Source: Thiobacillus denitrificans (GTDB lineage Bacteria; Pseudomonadota; Gammaproteobacteria; Burkholderiales; Thiobacillaceae). From it: a stretch of DNA of 64,000 bases. The notes beneath the pieces were generated by a model. It searched no databases and was not told the DNA's origin. It saw nothing but the letters and a program-made list of their open reading frames with translations. Location: NCBI GenBank assembly GCA_002343685.1, contig DDRS01000017.1:94693-158692 (forward strand), in the 5' to 3' direction. Shown here piece by piece: positions 1-9,473 of the stretch (positions are counted from its first letter, which is position 1; each line of letters starts with the position of its first letter). The translations under genes and the position numbers were made by a program.

Positions 1-1425
1 GCCCGATTCCTTGTAGCCACCGAAAGCTGCGTGTGCCGGATAGGCATGGTAGCAGTTGGTCCACACCCGTCCAGCCTTGATGGCGCGGCCCATGCGGTAG
101 GCGACATTGCCGTTGCGACTCCACACACCGGCGCCGAGACCGTAAAGGGTGTCGTTGGCGATAGCCAGGGCTTCGGATTCATCCTTGAAAGTGGTCACGG
201 CCAATACAGGTCCAAAAATCTCTTCCTGGAAGATGCGCATCTTGTTGTGGCCTTTGAACAAGGTCGGCTGCACGTAATAACCGCCATTCAGTTCGCTGCC
301 GACATCGGCCTGGGCGCCGCCGATCAGCACATTAGCGCCTTCCTGCTTGCCAAGATCAAGGTAGGACAGGATCTTAGCAAGTTGCTCCTTCGAAGCCTGG
401 GCACCAACCATAGTATCGGTATCCAGCGGATTGCCTTGCTTGATCGCCTTGACGCGAGCCAAGCAGCGTTCCATGAATTTGTCGTAGATGGATTCCTGGA
501 TCAGGGCGCGCGAGGGGCAGGTGCATACTTCGCCCTGGTTGAACGCGAACAGCACCAAGCCTTCAATGGCCTTGTCGAGGAAGCTGTCGTCAGCCGCCAT
601 CACGTCTTCGAAAAAGATATTGGGTGACTTGCCGCCAAGTTCCAGTGTGGCCGGGATCAGGTTGTTGGCGGCTGCCTGGGCGATAACGCGGCCGGTGGTA
701 GTAGAGCCGGTAAATGCAATCTTGGCGATACGCTTGCTAGTGGCGAGCGGCATACCCGCTTCGCGGCCAAAACCGTTGACGATGTTGAGCACGCCCGGCG
801 GGATGATGTCGGCGATCAATTCTGCAACGATGAGGATGCTCACCGGTGTCGATTCGGCCGGCTTCAGAACCACGCAGTTGCCGGCAGCCAGGGCTGGCGC
901 CAGCTTCCAAACGGCCATCAGGATGGGAAAGTTCCAGGGGATGATCTGGCCGACCACGCCCAGCGGTTCATGGAAATGGTAGGCGACGGTGTTCTCGTCG
1001 ATCTCGCCAATGCTGCCCTCTTGAGCGCGCACGCAACCGGCGAAATAGCGAAAGTGGTCGATGGCCAGAGGGATGTCTGCGTTGAGGGTTTCGCGGATCG
1101 GTTTGCCGTTGTCCACCGTCTCGACATAGGCCAGTAATTCGAGGTTGGCTTCCATGCGGTCGGCGATCTTAAGCAGTATGTTGGCGCGCTCACCGACCGA
1201 GGTTTTGCCCCATTTGTCGGCGGCCGCGTGAGCGGCATCCAGAGCCAATTCGACATCATCGGCACCGGAGCGGGCTGCCTTGGTGTAAGACTTGCCGTTG
1301 ATCGGGGTGATCACGTCAAAGTATTCGCCTTTGACCGGGGCCACCCACTTGCCGCCGATAAAATTGTCATACTGTGTTTTGAATTTGACGTTGGCATCAA
1401 CATTGCCCGGTGGCGCATAAATCAT
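1..1425 (-). CDS. aldB: NAD-dependent aldehyde dehydrogenase (AldB/ExaC type), 3' end cut by window edge
   Basis: Oxidises acetaldehyde or similar short aldehydes to the acid with NAD(P); cytoplasmic. 475 codons are visible. The family runs to about 505, so roughly 30 C-terminal residues lie outside the window. The nucleophile motif NQGEVCTCPSR is present with catalytic Cys at residue 301, and LELGGKSPN precedes it. The ATG at 1423-1425 follows a good GAAGGAG ribosome site at 1431-1437. A sigma-54 promoter lies upstream and an AcoR-type activator is divergent, the usual context for alcohol or acetoin-derived aldehyde oxidation in proteobacteria. The substrate is inferred from family only. Confidence 0.93.
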   Translation of the reverse strand, partial: MIYAPPGNVDANVKFKTQYDNFIGGKWVAPVKGEYFDVITPINGKSYTKAARSGADDVELALDAAHAAADKWGKTSVGERANILLKIADRMEANLELLAYVETVDNGKPIRETLNADIPLAIDHFRYFAGCVRAQEGSIGEIDENTVAYHFHEPLGVVGQIIPWNFPILMAVWKLAPALAAGNCVVLKPAESTPVSILIVAELIADIIPPGVLNIVNGFGREAGMPLATSKRIAKIAFTGSTTTGRVIAQAAANNLIPATLELGGKSPNIFFEDVMAADDSFLDKAIEGLVLFAFNQGEVCTCPSRALIQESIYDKFMERCLARVKAIKQGNPLDTDTMVGAQASKEQLAKILSYLDLGKQEGANVLIGGAQADVGSELNGGYYVQPTLFKGHNKMRIFQEEIFGPVLAVTTFKDESEALAIANDTLYGLGAGVWSRNGNVAYRMGRAIKAGRVWTNCYHAYPAHAAFGGYKESG

Positions 1426-1495
1426 TTTGTCTCCTTCGAAGGTTTGGTGTAGCTGGTTATGATCGAGCGTGACGCAGCAATCGATGGCCATATCC

Positions 1496-1510
1496 GCAAA
1501 GACTATGCCA
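1496..1510 (-). promoter_or_regulatory. Sigma-54 promoter of the aldehyde dehydrogenase gene
   Basis: On the minus strand the sequence reads TGGCAT-N5-TTGC. GG and GC are separated by exactly 10 bases, and there is one mismatch to the TGGCAC-N5-TTGC consensus. The predicted start is about 60 bases before the ATG. A sigma-54 activator gene is divergent, which agrees. Confidence 0.8.
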
Positions 1511-1577
1511 GTGGTCGAATAGTGGGCTAAATCAAGCCAAGTCATTAATCGGATTCAGACTTGTGGCCTGGCATCGA

Positions 1578-1633
1578 CCTGTAATACAGGCGCCTGACAC
1601 GTGTCAGGCTGACACGCTGCGCCAAATTGACAC
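1578..1633. promoter_or_regulatory. Probable activator-binding palindromes (UAS)
   Basis: Three elements lie about 70-120 bp upstream of the -24 box: the palindrome CCTGTA-A-TACAGG (1578-1590), the perfect 16-bp palindrome CCTGACACGTGTCAGG (1593-1608), and two further TGACAC half-sites at 1610-1615 and 1628-1633. Position and symmetry suit upstream activating sequences for the adjacent AcoR-type protein. That assignment is inference. Confidence 0.55.
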
Positions 1634-1719
1634 ACCTCCAGATCCTAATTGGCAGCGGGTTTTGCGACGTCAGAGCGAAGCCGTATAGTAAGGAACGTTT
1701 TAGTTGGGAGGTCGTCAGC

Positions 1720-3666
1720 ATGCTCAGTCCGACACCGAGAAGACCCGCCGCCGCCTTGCGTCAGGCGCGCAACCAGTTACTGGAAAGCGGCCAGTTGCCC
1801 TACGACAACCTGGTTGGCCCGGTAATCGCCCGCTCATGGGCACGCAGCCAGCAAGCCGGCCTGACACCGGTCGGCCGGCTACCGGAGGTGCAATATCTAA
1901 ACGCTTCGCAATTGACGCGTCTGATCGCCCACCAACAGGAACTCATCGGCCACGCCCGGCCGATCATGGAGTATCTCTACAGCCAGTCGCGGGACAGCGG
2001 AAGCGTGGTGATCCTGGCCGATGATCATGGCGTTCTACTGCAAGCCGTGGGCGACGCCGATTTTCTTGATCGGGCCGAGCGTGTAGCCCTGACGCCAGGG
2101 GCTTCCTGGAACGAGTGCCATCGCGGCACCAACGCCATCGGAACGGCCTTGGCCGAGGCAGCGCCGGTGGTCATCAATGGCGCTGAACACTTTTTGGAGC
2201 GCAACAGTTTTCTGACCTGTGCCGCCGCCACAGTTGCGGCTCCCGACGGTCGGCTATTGGGCGTACTGGACATCTCCGGCGACCAGCGACGCCGTCATCC
2301 ACATACCTTCTGTTTGGTGCGAACTGCCGCGCAAATGATCGAGAACCGGCTGTTCGAGGTTTACCACAGCGGCGATGTGCATCTGCGCTTTCACACGCTG
2401 GCGGAAGGCATCGGCACTCTGACGGAAGGCGTGCTGGCCCTTTCCCGAGAGGGATTGATCGCTGGTGCCAATCCAGCCGCCATTCGTCAACTGGGGCTGC
2501 ACAGCGCAGACCTGGGCAGCCTGCCACTGGAAAGCGTCTTCCATTTACGTCTATCCGAATTGCTCGATTGGGGCTATCGCCGGGGCCACGAACCGATGCT
2601 GGTTGAGCATACAGCCAGGCCAGGTCGAGCCAGCATCAGTCGCCTGTTCGTGCGGGTTGAAACCAGCCGCGTGGTGCGTCAAGTGGCGGTGTCACAGCCC
2701 ACTCCACCAACATCCAGGACTGATGCGCTGGCCGCCCTGGACATTGGCTGCGACCTCATCACGACAGCCATCGGCAAGGCCCGCAAGGTACTCGACAAGC
2801 CCATCCCGGTGTTGTTGCAAGGCGAATCGGGAGTCGGCAAGGAGGTATTTGCCAATGCCATGCATAACTCGGGTCCGCGCCGCAAACATCCCTTCATCGC
2901 CGTAGATTGCTCGGCTTTGCCGGAAAACCTCATTGAGGCTGAACTGTTCGGTTATTCGCCCGGCGCTTTCACCGGAGCACGCCGGGAAGGCTCGCCGGGC
3001 CGCATCCGCGAAGCGCAAGGCGGCACCCTGTTCCTGGATGAGATCGGAGACATGCCGCTGGTCATGCAAACCCGGCTGCTGCGCGTTTTGCAGCAACGTC
3101 AAGTGACGCCGTTGGGAGGCAGCAAACCGGTGGCAGTGGATTTCGCACTGATCAGCGCAACCCACCGCAATTTGCGGATGGAAATGGAAGCCGGCCGCTT
3201 CCGCGCCGACCTGTACTACCGCATTAACGGCATGACTCTGATGCTTCCAGCACTACGCGAGCGCAAGGATTTCCCAGCCTTACTCAATCATCTGCTCGAA
3301 GATTTGTTGCCCGGCCGGAGAGTCGCCCTCGATGCCAGCATTTCCGCCGCCTTCGCTGATTTCTCCTGGCCCGGCAACTTGCGCCAGCTGGTCAACGCCT
3401 TGCGCACCGCTTGTGCCTTGATCGAAAGCGATGAATGCCACATTGGGTGGCAACACCTGCCGGACGATCTGGTCGAAGCGTTGCATCGACATGATTCGCA
3501 TAGGATTGCGCCGATGGAAGTCACGGAAAATCTTCAGGACGTCTCGGCCGCCGTCATCAGCCGCACCATCAGTCTGAGCGGCGGAAACATGTCGGAAGCG
3601 GCTCGTCGTCTGGGCATCAGCCGTAATACGCTTTATCGGCGCATGAAGAGAATTGGGAGGTCCTGA
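1720..3666 (+). CDS. acoR: Sigma-54-dependent activator, AcoR family
   Basis: A 648-aa enhancer-binding protein. An N-terminal GAF sensor region (about 70-200) is followed by an AAA+ domain with Walker A GESGVGKE from residue 368, the sigma-54 contact loop GAFTGA at 415-420 and Walker B TLFLDEIGD. The C-terminal Fis-type helix-turn-helix contains NMSEAARRLGISRNTLYRR. The ATG at 1720 is chosen because GGGAGG sits 8 bases before it; an in-frame TTG at 1627 has no ribosome site. It is divergent from the aldehyde dehydrogenase, whose promoter is of sigma-54 type, so that gene is the likely target. The ligand is not evident. Confidence 0.93.
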   Translation: MLSPTPRRPAAALRQARNQLLESGQLPYDNLVGPVIARSWARSQQAGLTPVGRLPEVQYLNASQLTRLIAHQQELIGHARPIMEYLYSQSRDSGSVVILADDHGVLLQAVGDADFLDRAERVALTPGASWNECHRGTNAIGTALAEAAPVVINGAEHFLERNSFLTCAAATVAAPDGRLLGVLDISGDQRRRHPHTFCLVRTAAQMIENRLFEVYHSGDVHLRFHTLAEGIGTLTEGVLALSREGLIAGANPAAIRQLGLHSADLGSLPLESVFHLRLSELLDWGYRRGHEPMLVEHTARPGRASISRLFVRVETSRVVRQVAVSQPTPPTSRTDALAALDIGCDLITTAIGKARKVLDKPIPVLLQGESGVGKEVFANAMHNSGPRRKHPFIAVDCSALPENLIEAELFGYSPGAFTGARREGSPGRIREAQGGTLFLDEIGDMPLVMQTRLLRVLQQRQVTPLGGSKPVAVDFALISATHRNLRMEMEAGRFRADLYYRINGMTLMLPALRERKDFPALLNHLLEDLLPGRRVALDASISAAFADFSWPGNLRQLVNALRTACALIESDECHIGWQHLPDDLVEALHRHDSHRIAPMEVTENLQDVSAAVISRTISLSGGNMSEAARRLGISRNTLYRRMKRIGRS

Positions 3667-3798
3667 CTTGGCTTCCATGATGCTTGAAATCAAAGGATCA
3701 CGTTCAAAACCTCCGCACGCTTGGTGGCTGACGGTCCGTCCAGAAGCTGGCGTCGCCATTCAAAGAATCGGCAGCTGAAGGCAACCATCGTCCGCATC

Positions 3799-4386
3799 AT
3801 GACCAACCACTCTCGCTGCACCTGGTGCGGCACCGATCCGCTCTACTGCGCCTACCACGACGAGGAATGGGGCGTACCGCTGCACGACGAGCGCGCGCTG
3901 TTCGAATTCCTGATCCTGGAAGGCGCGCAGGCGGGGTTGTCGTGGTTCACCATCCTGAAGAAGCGTGAAGGCTACCGGCGCGCATTCAACCATTTCGACG
4001 TCGAGCGCATCGCGCGCTACGGCGAGGCGGACGTGGCGCGGCTGATGGCGGATGCGGGCATCGTGCGCAACCGGCTGAAGATCGAATCGACGATTACCAA
4101 TGCGCGCGCGACGCTGGCGCTGCGCGAAACGCTGGGCGGGCTGGACGCCTACTTCTGGAATTTCGTGGATGGCCGCCCCATCGACAATGCGTGGAAAGGC
4201 ATCGGACAGGTGCCGGCCAGCACGCCGCTGTCCGACGCGATCAGCAAGGACCTGAAAAAGCGCGGCTTCAAGTTCGTCGGCTCGACCATCGTGTACGCGC
4301 ACATGCAGGCCACAGGCATGGTCAACGACCATACGGTGGATTGCTTCCGCCATCGCGAGGTGGCCGGTCCGGCTCAGCGGAAGTAG
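3799..4386 (+). CDS. tag: DNA-3-methyladenine glycosylase I
   Basis: Excises 3-methyladenine from alkylated DNA, starting base excision repair. 195 aa, the normal family length, beginning at CTWCGTDPLYCAYHDEEWG with the family's zinc-binding N-terminal Cys and His; the C-terminal zinc region ends in VNDHTVDCFRH. The ATG at 3799 gives the canonical N-terminus; an in-frame extension upstream has no similarity to the family. It converges on the AraC-type gene and the two 3' ends overlap by 13 bp. No clear promoter was seen. Confidence 0.95.
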   Translation: MTNHSRCTWCGTDPLYCAYHDEEWGVPLHDERALFEFLILEGAQAGLSWFTILKKREGYRRAFNHFDVERIARYGEADVARLMADAGIVRNRLKIESTITNARATLALRETLGGLDAYFWNFVDGRPIDNAWKGIGQVPASTPLSDAISKDLKKRGFKFVGSTIVYAHMQATGMVNDHTVDCFRHREVAGPAQRK

Positions 4387-5144
4387 CCGCTGGGCGATGC
4401 GCCGAACTGGCGCTTGAACATGGTGGCGAAGGCGCTCGGGCTGTTGTAGCCCAGGTTGAGCGCGACGTCGACGACCTTCATGCCCGAGGCCAGTTGCTCC
4501 AGCGCGGTGATCAGGCGCGCCTGCTGGCGCCATTGGCCGAAGGTCATGCCGGTCTGGCGGGCGAAGCGGCGCTGAATGGTCTTGGCGTCGACGCCCAGGC
4601 GGCCTGCCCAGTCGCCCAGCGTGGAAGCATCGTCGGGCGCGTCGGTCAGGACCCGGCAGATGGCCAGCAAGTCAGGATCGCTGGGCTGCGGCAGATGCAG
4701 CGGCAAGCTGGGCAGCACCGCCACTTCGTCGAGCAGCAACTGCATCAGGCGGCCGTCGCGCGCAGCCGGATCGTAGGGCTGTGCCACCTCGATGGCCGCC
4801 AGAATCAGTTCGCGCAGCAGCGGCGAGATGCCGACCACCTGGCAGTCGGCCGGCAGGTTCGGGCTGGCGTCGGGGCGGATGTAGACGGTACGGATTTTCA
4901 CGTCGCCGACCATGCGGATGCCGTGCGGCTCGCGGGCCGGCACCCAGAGGCCGCGCGTGGGCGGCACCACCCATTGGTCGCCCCGGGCGGCAACCACCAT
5001 GACGCCCTGGACGGCATGGATGAGCTGGGCGGTGGGGTGGCTGTGGTTGGGCACCACGTGGCCGGTGGGATAGTCGATGGCCTTGCCGGTCACGGGCATG
5101 TAGCCCTGGTCCAGATTCAGGCCGCCGTGCGGGGAAATGTCCAT
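4374..5144 (-). CDS. AraC-family regulator with N-terminal cupin
   Basis: 256 aa. An N-terminal cupin-like sensor (about 20-95; HSHPTAQLIHAVQG, WVVPPTRGLWVPA) is followed by a C-terminal AraC double helix-turn-helix (about 165-256) ending in VALNLGYNSPSAFATMFKRQFGASPSGYFR-like sequence. It is divergent from the fosmidomycin-resistance-type transporter at 5232, with 87 bp between starts. This arrangement often means the regulator controls the transporter. The ligand is unknown. The 3' end overlaps the end of tag. Confidence 0.88.
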   Translation of the reverse strand: MDISPHGGLNLDQGYMPVTGKAIDYPTGHVVPNHSHPTAQLIHAVQGVMVVAARGDQWVVPPTRGLWVPAREPHGIRMVGDVKIRTVYIRPDASPNLPADCQVVGISPLLRELILAAIEVAQPYDPAARDGRLMQLLLDEVAVLPSLPLHLPQPSDPDLLAICRVLTDAPDDASTLGDWAGRLGVDAKTIQRRFARQTGMTFGQWRQQARLITALEQLASGMKVVDVALNLGYNSPSAFATMFKRQFGASPSGYFR

Positions 5145-5231
5145 TTTGAAAAGGTCAATGCCTTAATTCAGCGAGACGGACAAGCATCTTAGCCCTAAAT
5201 TGGTGCCTCGTATCCTTTCGAGCCTGCCGCC

Positions 5232-6464
5232 ATGACGACCGCGCATTCCGCCGCCGACCGCACCACCTTCAAGGTGCTGGGCGCAATCAGCTTCTCGCAT
5301 TTTCTCAACGACACCATGCAGTCGCTGCTGATCGCGAGCTATCCGCTGTTCAAGAGCAGTCTCCATCTCAGTTTCGCGCAGATCGGCCTGATCACGCTGG
5401 CCTTCCAGTTCACCGCCTCGCTGCTGCAGCCGCTGGTGGGCGCGTATACCGACCGTCATCCGAAGCCGTTCTCGCTGTCGCTGGGCATGGGCTTCACCCT
5501 GGCTGGGCTGCTGTTGCTGTCGCAGGCGACCACGTTCCCGCTGCTGCTGGCCGCCGCCGCGCTGGTCGGCAGCGGCTCGTCGATCTTCCACCCGGAAGCG
5601 TCGCGGGTCGCGCGCATGGCCTCGGGCGGGCGGCACGGCCTGGCGCAGTCGATCTTCCAGGTCGGCGGCAACGCGGGGGCGGCGTTCGGCCCGCTGCTTG
5701 CGGCCTGGGTCGTGCTGCCGCACGGCCAGAAAAGCCTGGCCGTGTTTTCGCTCTTCGCGCTGCTGGCCATGATCGTGCTGGCGGGGGTCGGCGTCTGGTA
5801 CCGCGACCAGCACCGCAAGCCGAAAAAAGCCGCATCCGCTGGCGGTCACGACCTGCCGCGCGGCCGTGTGCTGCGCACGCTGGGGGTGCTGATGGCGCTG
5901 ATGTTCTCCAAGTTTTTCTACCTGGCCAGCATCAGCAGTTATCTCATTTTCTACCTGATGCAGCACTACGGCATTGGCGCGCAGGAAGCGCAGTACCACC
6001 TGTTCTATTTCCTGTTCGCGGTGGCGGCGGGCACGCTGCTGGGCGGGCCGATCGGCGACCGCATCGGCCGCAAGCGGGTGATCTGGCTGTCCATCCTGGG
6101 CGTGGCGCCGTTCACGCTGGCCCTGCCCTACGTGGGACTTGCCGCGTCGGCGGGACTGACGCTGATCATCGGCTTCATGCTGGCCTCGGCCTTTCCAGCC
6201 ATGGTTGTCTACGCGCAGGAGCTGATGCCGGGCAAGGTCGGCACCGTGTCGGGGCTGTTCTTCGGACTGGCCTTCGGCCTGGCCGGCATCGGCGCCGCCG
6301 TGCTGGGCGGGCTGGCCGACCGCTGGGGCATCGAAACGGTCTACGTGCTGTGTTCGTTCCTGCCGCTGATCGGCCTGCTGGCGGTGTTCCTGCCGGATCT
6401 GCGCAGTCAGCCCGGTGCCGTGCGGGCGACTCGTATGCCGTCGGCCACGATTTCGGTCAAATGA
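5232..6464 (+). CDS. fsr: MFS efflux transporter, fosmidomycin resistance (Fsr) family
   Basis: A 410-aa inner-membrane protein with about 12 hydrophobic segments. The N-terminus ISFSHFLNDTMQSLLIASYPLFK and the segment GSGSSIFHPEASRVARMASGGRHG are hallmarks of the Fsr branch of the major facilitator superfamily. MFS loop motifs DRIGRKRV and ADRWG are visible. By family it is a proton-driven drug or metabolite exporter; the natural substrate is unknown. The divergent AraC regulator is the likely controller. Confidence 0.9.
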   Translation: MTTAHSAADRTTFKVLGAISFSHFLNDTMQSLLIASYPLFKSSLHLSFAQIGLITLAFQFTASLLQPLVGAYTDRHPKPFSLSLGMGFTLAGLLLLSQATTFPLLLAAAALVGSGSSIFHPEASRVARMASGGRHGLAQSIFQVGGNAGAAFGPLLAAWVVLPHGQKSLAVFSLFALLAMIVLAGVGVWYRDQHRKPKKAASAGGHDLPRGRVLRTLGVLMALMFSKFFYLASISSYLIFYLMQHYGIGAQEAQYHLFYFLFAVAAGTLLGGPIGDRIGRKRVIWLSILGVAPFTLALPYVGLAASAGLTLIIGFMLASAFPAMVVYAQELMPGKVGTVSGLFFGLAFGLAGIGAAVLGGLADRWGIETVYVLCSFLPLIGLLAVFLPDLRSQPGAVRATRMPSATISVK

Positions 6465-6526
6465 CGCCCCCCGGATTTCCGCTTATCCCGGAAAAAACCC
6501 GGTACGACTGACGGCCCTGGCCGACG

Positions 6527-7066
6527 CTAGGCAGCGCGCGCCATCTCGCCAAGTTTGCGCACGGTGTTCCAGTTGCGGCTGGTCACCGGTACGCCCAGCA
6601 GCTGTTCCAGGGCGGCAGCGAGTTTGGACCGGCCGATGCCGTCCGGTGCATGCAGATAGAGCACGTCCCCCGCCAGCTGAAAACGTTCGCTCGCGGCCCG
6701 GCGTTTTTCCAGGCCATCGAGATCGGGCTGGGGCGGAACGCGAGCGAGGAAATTCACGTACAGGGTGCCGGGCGCGTCCTCCGCTTCGGGATAGGGATTG
6801 CCTCGGATCACCGCTTCCAGCATCGGCATCTCGAGCAGTCGCACCCAGGGTTCGAAGCCGTGGCTTTTGCCGATGGCGACGGCGATCTTTTTCGACAGCA
6901 GCGCGGGATCGACTGCCTTGCCCTGGAACACCACGTTGCCGCTCTGAATGTAGGTCGCGACACCTTGCAGGCCAAGCCCTTCCAGCACTGCCGCCAGGTC
7001 TTTCATCGGCAGTGTGTTGTTTCCGCCCACGTTGATGCCACGAAAGAGAGCGATATATGTTTTCAT
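6527..7066 (-). CDS. DUF1697 family protein
   Basis: 179 aa with the family signature at the N-terminus (YIALFRGINVGGNNTLPMKDL, then YIQSGNVVF). Small cytosolic proteins of this family have a ferredoxin-like fold and no established biochemical function. It lies on the same strand as trpE, 40 bp downstream of it, and may be co-transcribed. I can assign no role. Confidence 0.88.
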   Translation of the reverse strand: MKTYIALFRGINVGGNNTLPMKDLAAVLEGLGLQGVATYIQSGNVVFQGKAVDPALLSKKIAVAIGKSHGFEPWVRLLEMPMLEAVIRGNPYPEAEDAPGTLYVNFLARVPPQPDLDGLEKRRAASERFQLAGDVLYLHAPDGIGRSKLAAALEQLLGVPVTSRNWNTVRKLGEMARAA

Positions 7067-7106
7067 CGCGTTGCCTCAGGCACGTGCCCGACCGGGCGGG
7101 TTCGCG

Positions 7107-8603
7107 CTAGTCGACCGCTTCGCCGCCGAAGCGCGCCTGGGCAAGCTCGGCGGCACGCACGACGGCACGGGCCTTGTTGAGGGTTTCCATCCATTCGTTG
7201 TCGGGCACCGAATCGGCGACGATGCCGGCGCCGGCCTGGGCGTAGAGCATGCCGTCCTTGACCACGGCCGTGCGGATGGCGATCGCCAGGTCCATGTCGC
7301 CATTGAATCCCAGATAACCCACCGCACCGGCATAGATGCCGCGCTTGCTCGGCTCGAGTTCGTCGATGATTTCCATCGCCCGCACCTTGGGCGCGCCCGA
7401 TACTGTGCCGGCCGGGAAGCTGGCACGCAGCACGTCGAGCGCGGTCAGGCCGGGCTTCAGCTTGCCTTCGACGTTGGAGACAATGTGCATGACGTGCGAG
7501 TAGCGCTCGATCTGCATGTTCTCGGTGACCTTGACGCTGCCGGTGACGGCGACGCGCCCGGTATCGTTGCGCCCCAGGTCGAGCAACTGCAGATGCTCGG
7601 CGCATTCCTTGGGGTCGGCCAGCAGTTCTTCGGACAGGCGCTGGTCGTCCTCGCGCGTCAGGCCGCGCGGCCGGGTGCCGGCGATGGGGCGCAACGTCAC
7701 GAGGTCGCTTTCGAGCCGCACCAGGATTTCCGGCGACGAACCGACGACGTGGAACCCGCCGAGATCGTAGAAGAACATATAGGGCGAGGGATTCAGGCTG
7801 CGTAGCGCGCGGTACAACGAAAGCGGCGACGCGGCGAACGGACGCGCCATGCGCTGCGAGAGCACCACCTGCATGACGTCGCCCGCGGCGATGTAGTCCT
7901 TGGCCTTCTGCACCGCGGCCTTGAATTCGGCCTCGCCGAATTCCGAACTCGGCTCTGCCGTATCCGCAGCAGGTTCGGCCGGCAGCGTCACCGGTGCGCT
8001 CAGTTTGTCGGTCAGCTCGGCCAGGCGCAGATGCCCCTGCGCATACGCATCCGGCTGCATCGGGTCGGCATGCGTGACGAGATAGAGTTTGCCGGCGAGG
8101 TTGTCGAACACCGCCAGTTCCTCGGTCAGCATCAGGAGAATGTCCGGCGTGTGCAGCACATCGTCCTTGCGTGGCCGATTCTGATTAAATTCCGGCGCCA
8201 GGCGTTTCTCGATGTAGCGGATGGTGTCGTAGCCGAAATAGCCGGCCAGTCCGCCGGTAAAGCGCGGCAGTCCCGCCACCGGCGCGGCCTTGAAGCGCGC
8301 CTGGAACTTGGCCACGAAAGCCAGCGGATCGGGCAGGTTGTATTCCTCGATCACCTTGCCGTCGGTTTCCACCGCCAGCAGATGGGCACGCACGCGGATC
8401 ACGGTGCGCGCCGGCAGGCCGATGAAGGAATAGCGCCCGAAGCGCTCGCCGCCCACCACCGACTCGAGCAGATAGGTGTAGGGCGCGTTGGCCAGCTTGA
8501 GATACACCGACAGCGGCGTTTCCAGGTCGCCGGGCAGTTCACGCACCAGCGGAATACGGTTGTAGCCCTGACGGGCGAGGTCGAAAAAGTCTTGTTCAGT
8601 CAT
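7107..8603 (-). CDS. trpE: Anthranilate synthase component I
   Basis: Converts chorismate to anthranilate, the first committed step of tryptophan synthesis, with the TrpG glutaminase. 498 aa, normal length. The feedback-site motif YLLES is near residue 40. The catalytic C-terminal half has AGTRPRG, DLGRND, FPAGTVSGAPK and the final GAGIVADS. The ATG at 8603 (MTEQDFFDL) is preferred over an in-frame ATG 27 bases upstream because it matches the usual N-terminus. gph and rpe precede it on the same strand, as in many betaproteobacteria. No leader-peptide attenuator was seen in the 92-bp gap to gph. Confidence 0.97.
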   Translation of the reverse strand: MTEQDFFDLARQGYNRIPLVRELPGDLETPLSVYLKLANAPYTYLLESVVGGERFGRYSFIGLPARTVIRVRAHLLAVETDGKVIEEYNLPDPLAFVAKFQARFKAAPVAGLPRFTGGLAGYFGYDTIRYIEKRLAPEFNQNRPRKDDVLHTPDILLMLTEELAVFDNLAGKLYLVTHADPMQPDAYAQGHLRLAELTDKLSAPVTLPAEPAADTAEPSSEFGEAEFKAAVQKAKDYIAAGDVMQVVLSQRMARPFAASPLSLYRALRSLNPSPYMFFYDLGGFHVVGSSPEILVRLESDLVTLRPIAGTRPRGLTREDDQRLSEELLADPKECAEHLQLLDLGRNDTGRVAVTGSVKVTENMQIERYSHVMHIVSNVEGKLKPGLTALDVLRASFPAGTVSGAPKVRAMEIIDELEPSKRGIYAGAVGYLGFNGDMDLAIAIRTAVVKDGMLYAQAGAGIVADSVPDNEWMETLNKARAVVRAAELAQARFGGEAVD

Positions 8604-8695
8604 GGCGAGTCCGTGAAATAGTGAAGGCAAAAAGGCGAAACGTGCGGATGCGTTCCAGCTTCACCATCGTCTGTCGTTCACGGCACACCCCATGA

Positions 8696-9379
8696 TCAGG
8701 CTGCCTTCACCACCATCTTGGCTGCCTCGGCCAGACTCGGCACCACGGCATCCAGGTCGAGTTCGGTCACCGGACGGCCGCGGTTGTAGCCGTAGGGTAC
8801 GCAGAACACTGCGCTGCCGGCGGCACGCGCGGCCTGGGTGTCATTGAGCGAATCGCCGATCAGCAGCAGATCGGTCGGTTTGATCTTGAACACCTCGCAG
8901 GCATGCAGCAAGGGCAGCGGGTCGGGCTTGCGCTTCGGCAGCGTGTCGCCGGACAGGATCAGCTCGAAATAATCGAACAGGCCGGTGTCCTTCAGCAGTG
9001 GATGGGTGAACGCTTCGGCCTTGTTGGTGATGCAGGCCACGCGCAGCCCCATCGCCTTGAGCGCCTGCAGGCCTTCGACCACGCCGGGGAAGGGGCGCGT
9101 GTGCAGGGACACGTGGGCGCTGTAATGCTTGTTGTACGAAGCGATGGCTTTCTCGAACAACGCCGTATCCGGCTCGGCGTCCATGTCGCCGGTCAGCACG
9201 CGCTTGACCAGCCGCGACACGCCGTTGCCGATGTAGGTGACGATCGTGTCTTGCGACGGGCACGGCAGGCCGAGTTCGGCCATCATCAGTTCGGCTGCGT
9301 AGGCCAGATCGGGCGCAGTATCAAGAAGGGTGCCGTCGAGATCGATGACGACGGCTTTGATTTTGAGTGGGAAATTCAT
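8696..9379 (-). CDS. gph: Phosphoglycolate phosphatase
   Basis: A HAD-superfamily hydrolase of 227 aa. It dephosphorylates 2-phosphoglycolate formed by Rubisco oxygenation or DNA repair. Motif I is VIDLDGTLLDTAPDL (nucleophile Asp near residue 13), motif II is CITNKAEA and motif III/IV is KPDPLPLL with IGDSLNDTQAARAAG. It lies between rpe and trpE on the same strand, the conserved betaproteobacterial order. A cluster of 7-bp repeats separates it from rpe. Confidence 0.95.
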   Translation of the reverse strand: MNFPLKIKAVVIDLDGTLLDTAPDLAYAAELMMAELGLPCPSQDTIVTYIGNGVSRLVKRVLTGDMDAEPDTALFEKAIASYNKHYSAHVSLHTRPFPGVVEGLQALKAMGLRVACITNKAEAFTHPLLKDTGLFDYFELILSGDTLPKRKPDPLPLLHACEVFKIKPTDLLLIGDSLNDTQAARAAGSAVFCVPYGYNRGRPVTELDLDAVVPSLAEAAKMVVKAA

Positions 9380-9384
9380 ATTTG

Positions 9385-9460
9385 GTGAGCAGTAAGCAGT
9401 GAGCGGTGAGCGGTGAACAGTGCGGTCCGCGAATCACTCCGCTCACCGCTTACTGCTCAC
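9385..9460. repeat. Inverted array of GTGAGCG-like heptamers between rpe and gph
   Basis: The left arm reads GTGAGCA, GTAAGCA, GTGAGCG, GTGAGCG, GTGAACA in immediate tandem (9385-9419). The right arm (about 9439-9460) reads CGCTCAC, CGCTTAC, TGCTCAC, the complement of the left. The RNA of either strand could form a long imperfect stem. It sits between two same-strand genes. A second copy occurs after apaG. No target-site duplication was seen. Confidence 0.8.
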
Positions 9461-9473
9461 CCCTTACCGGGTT

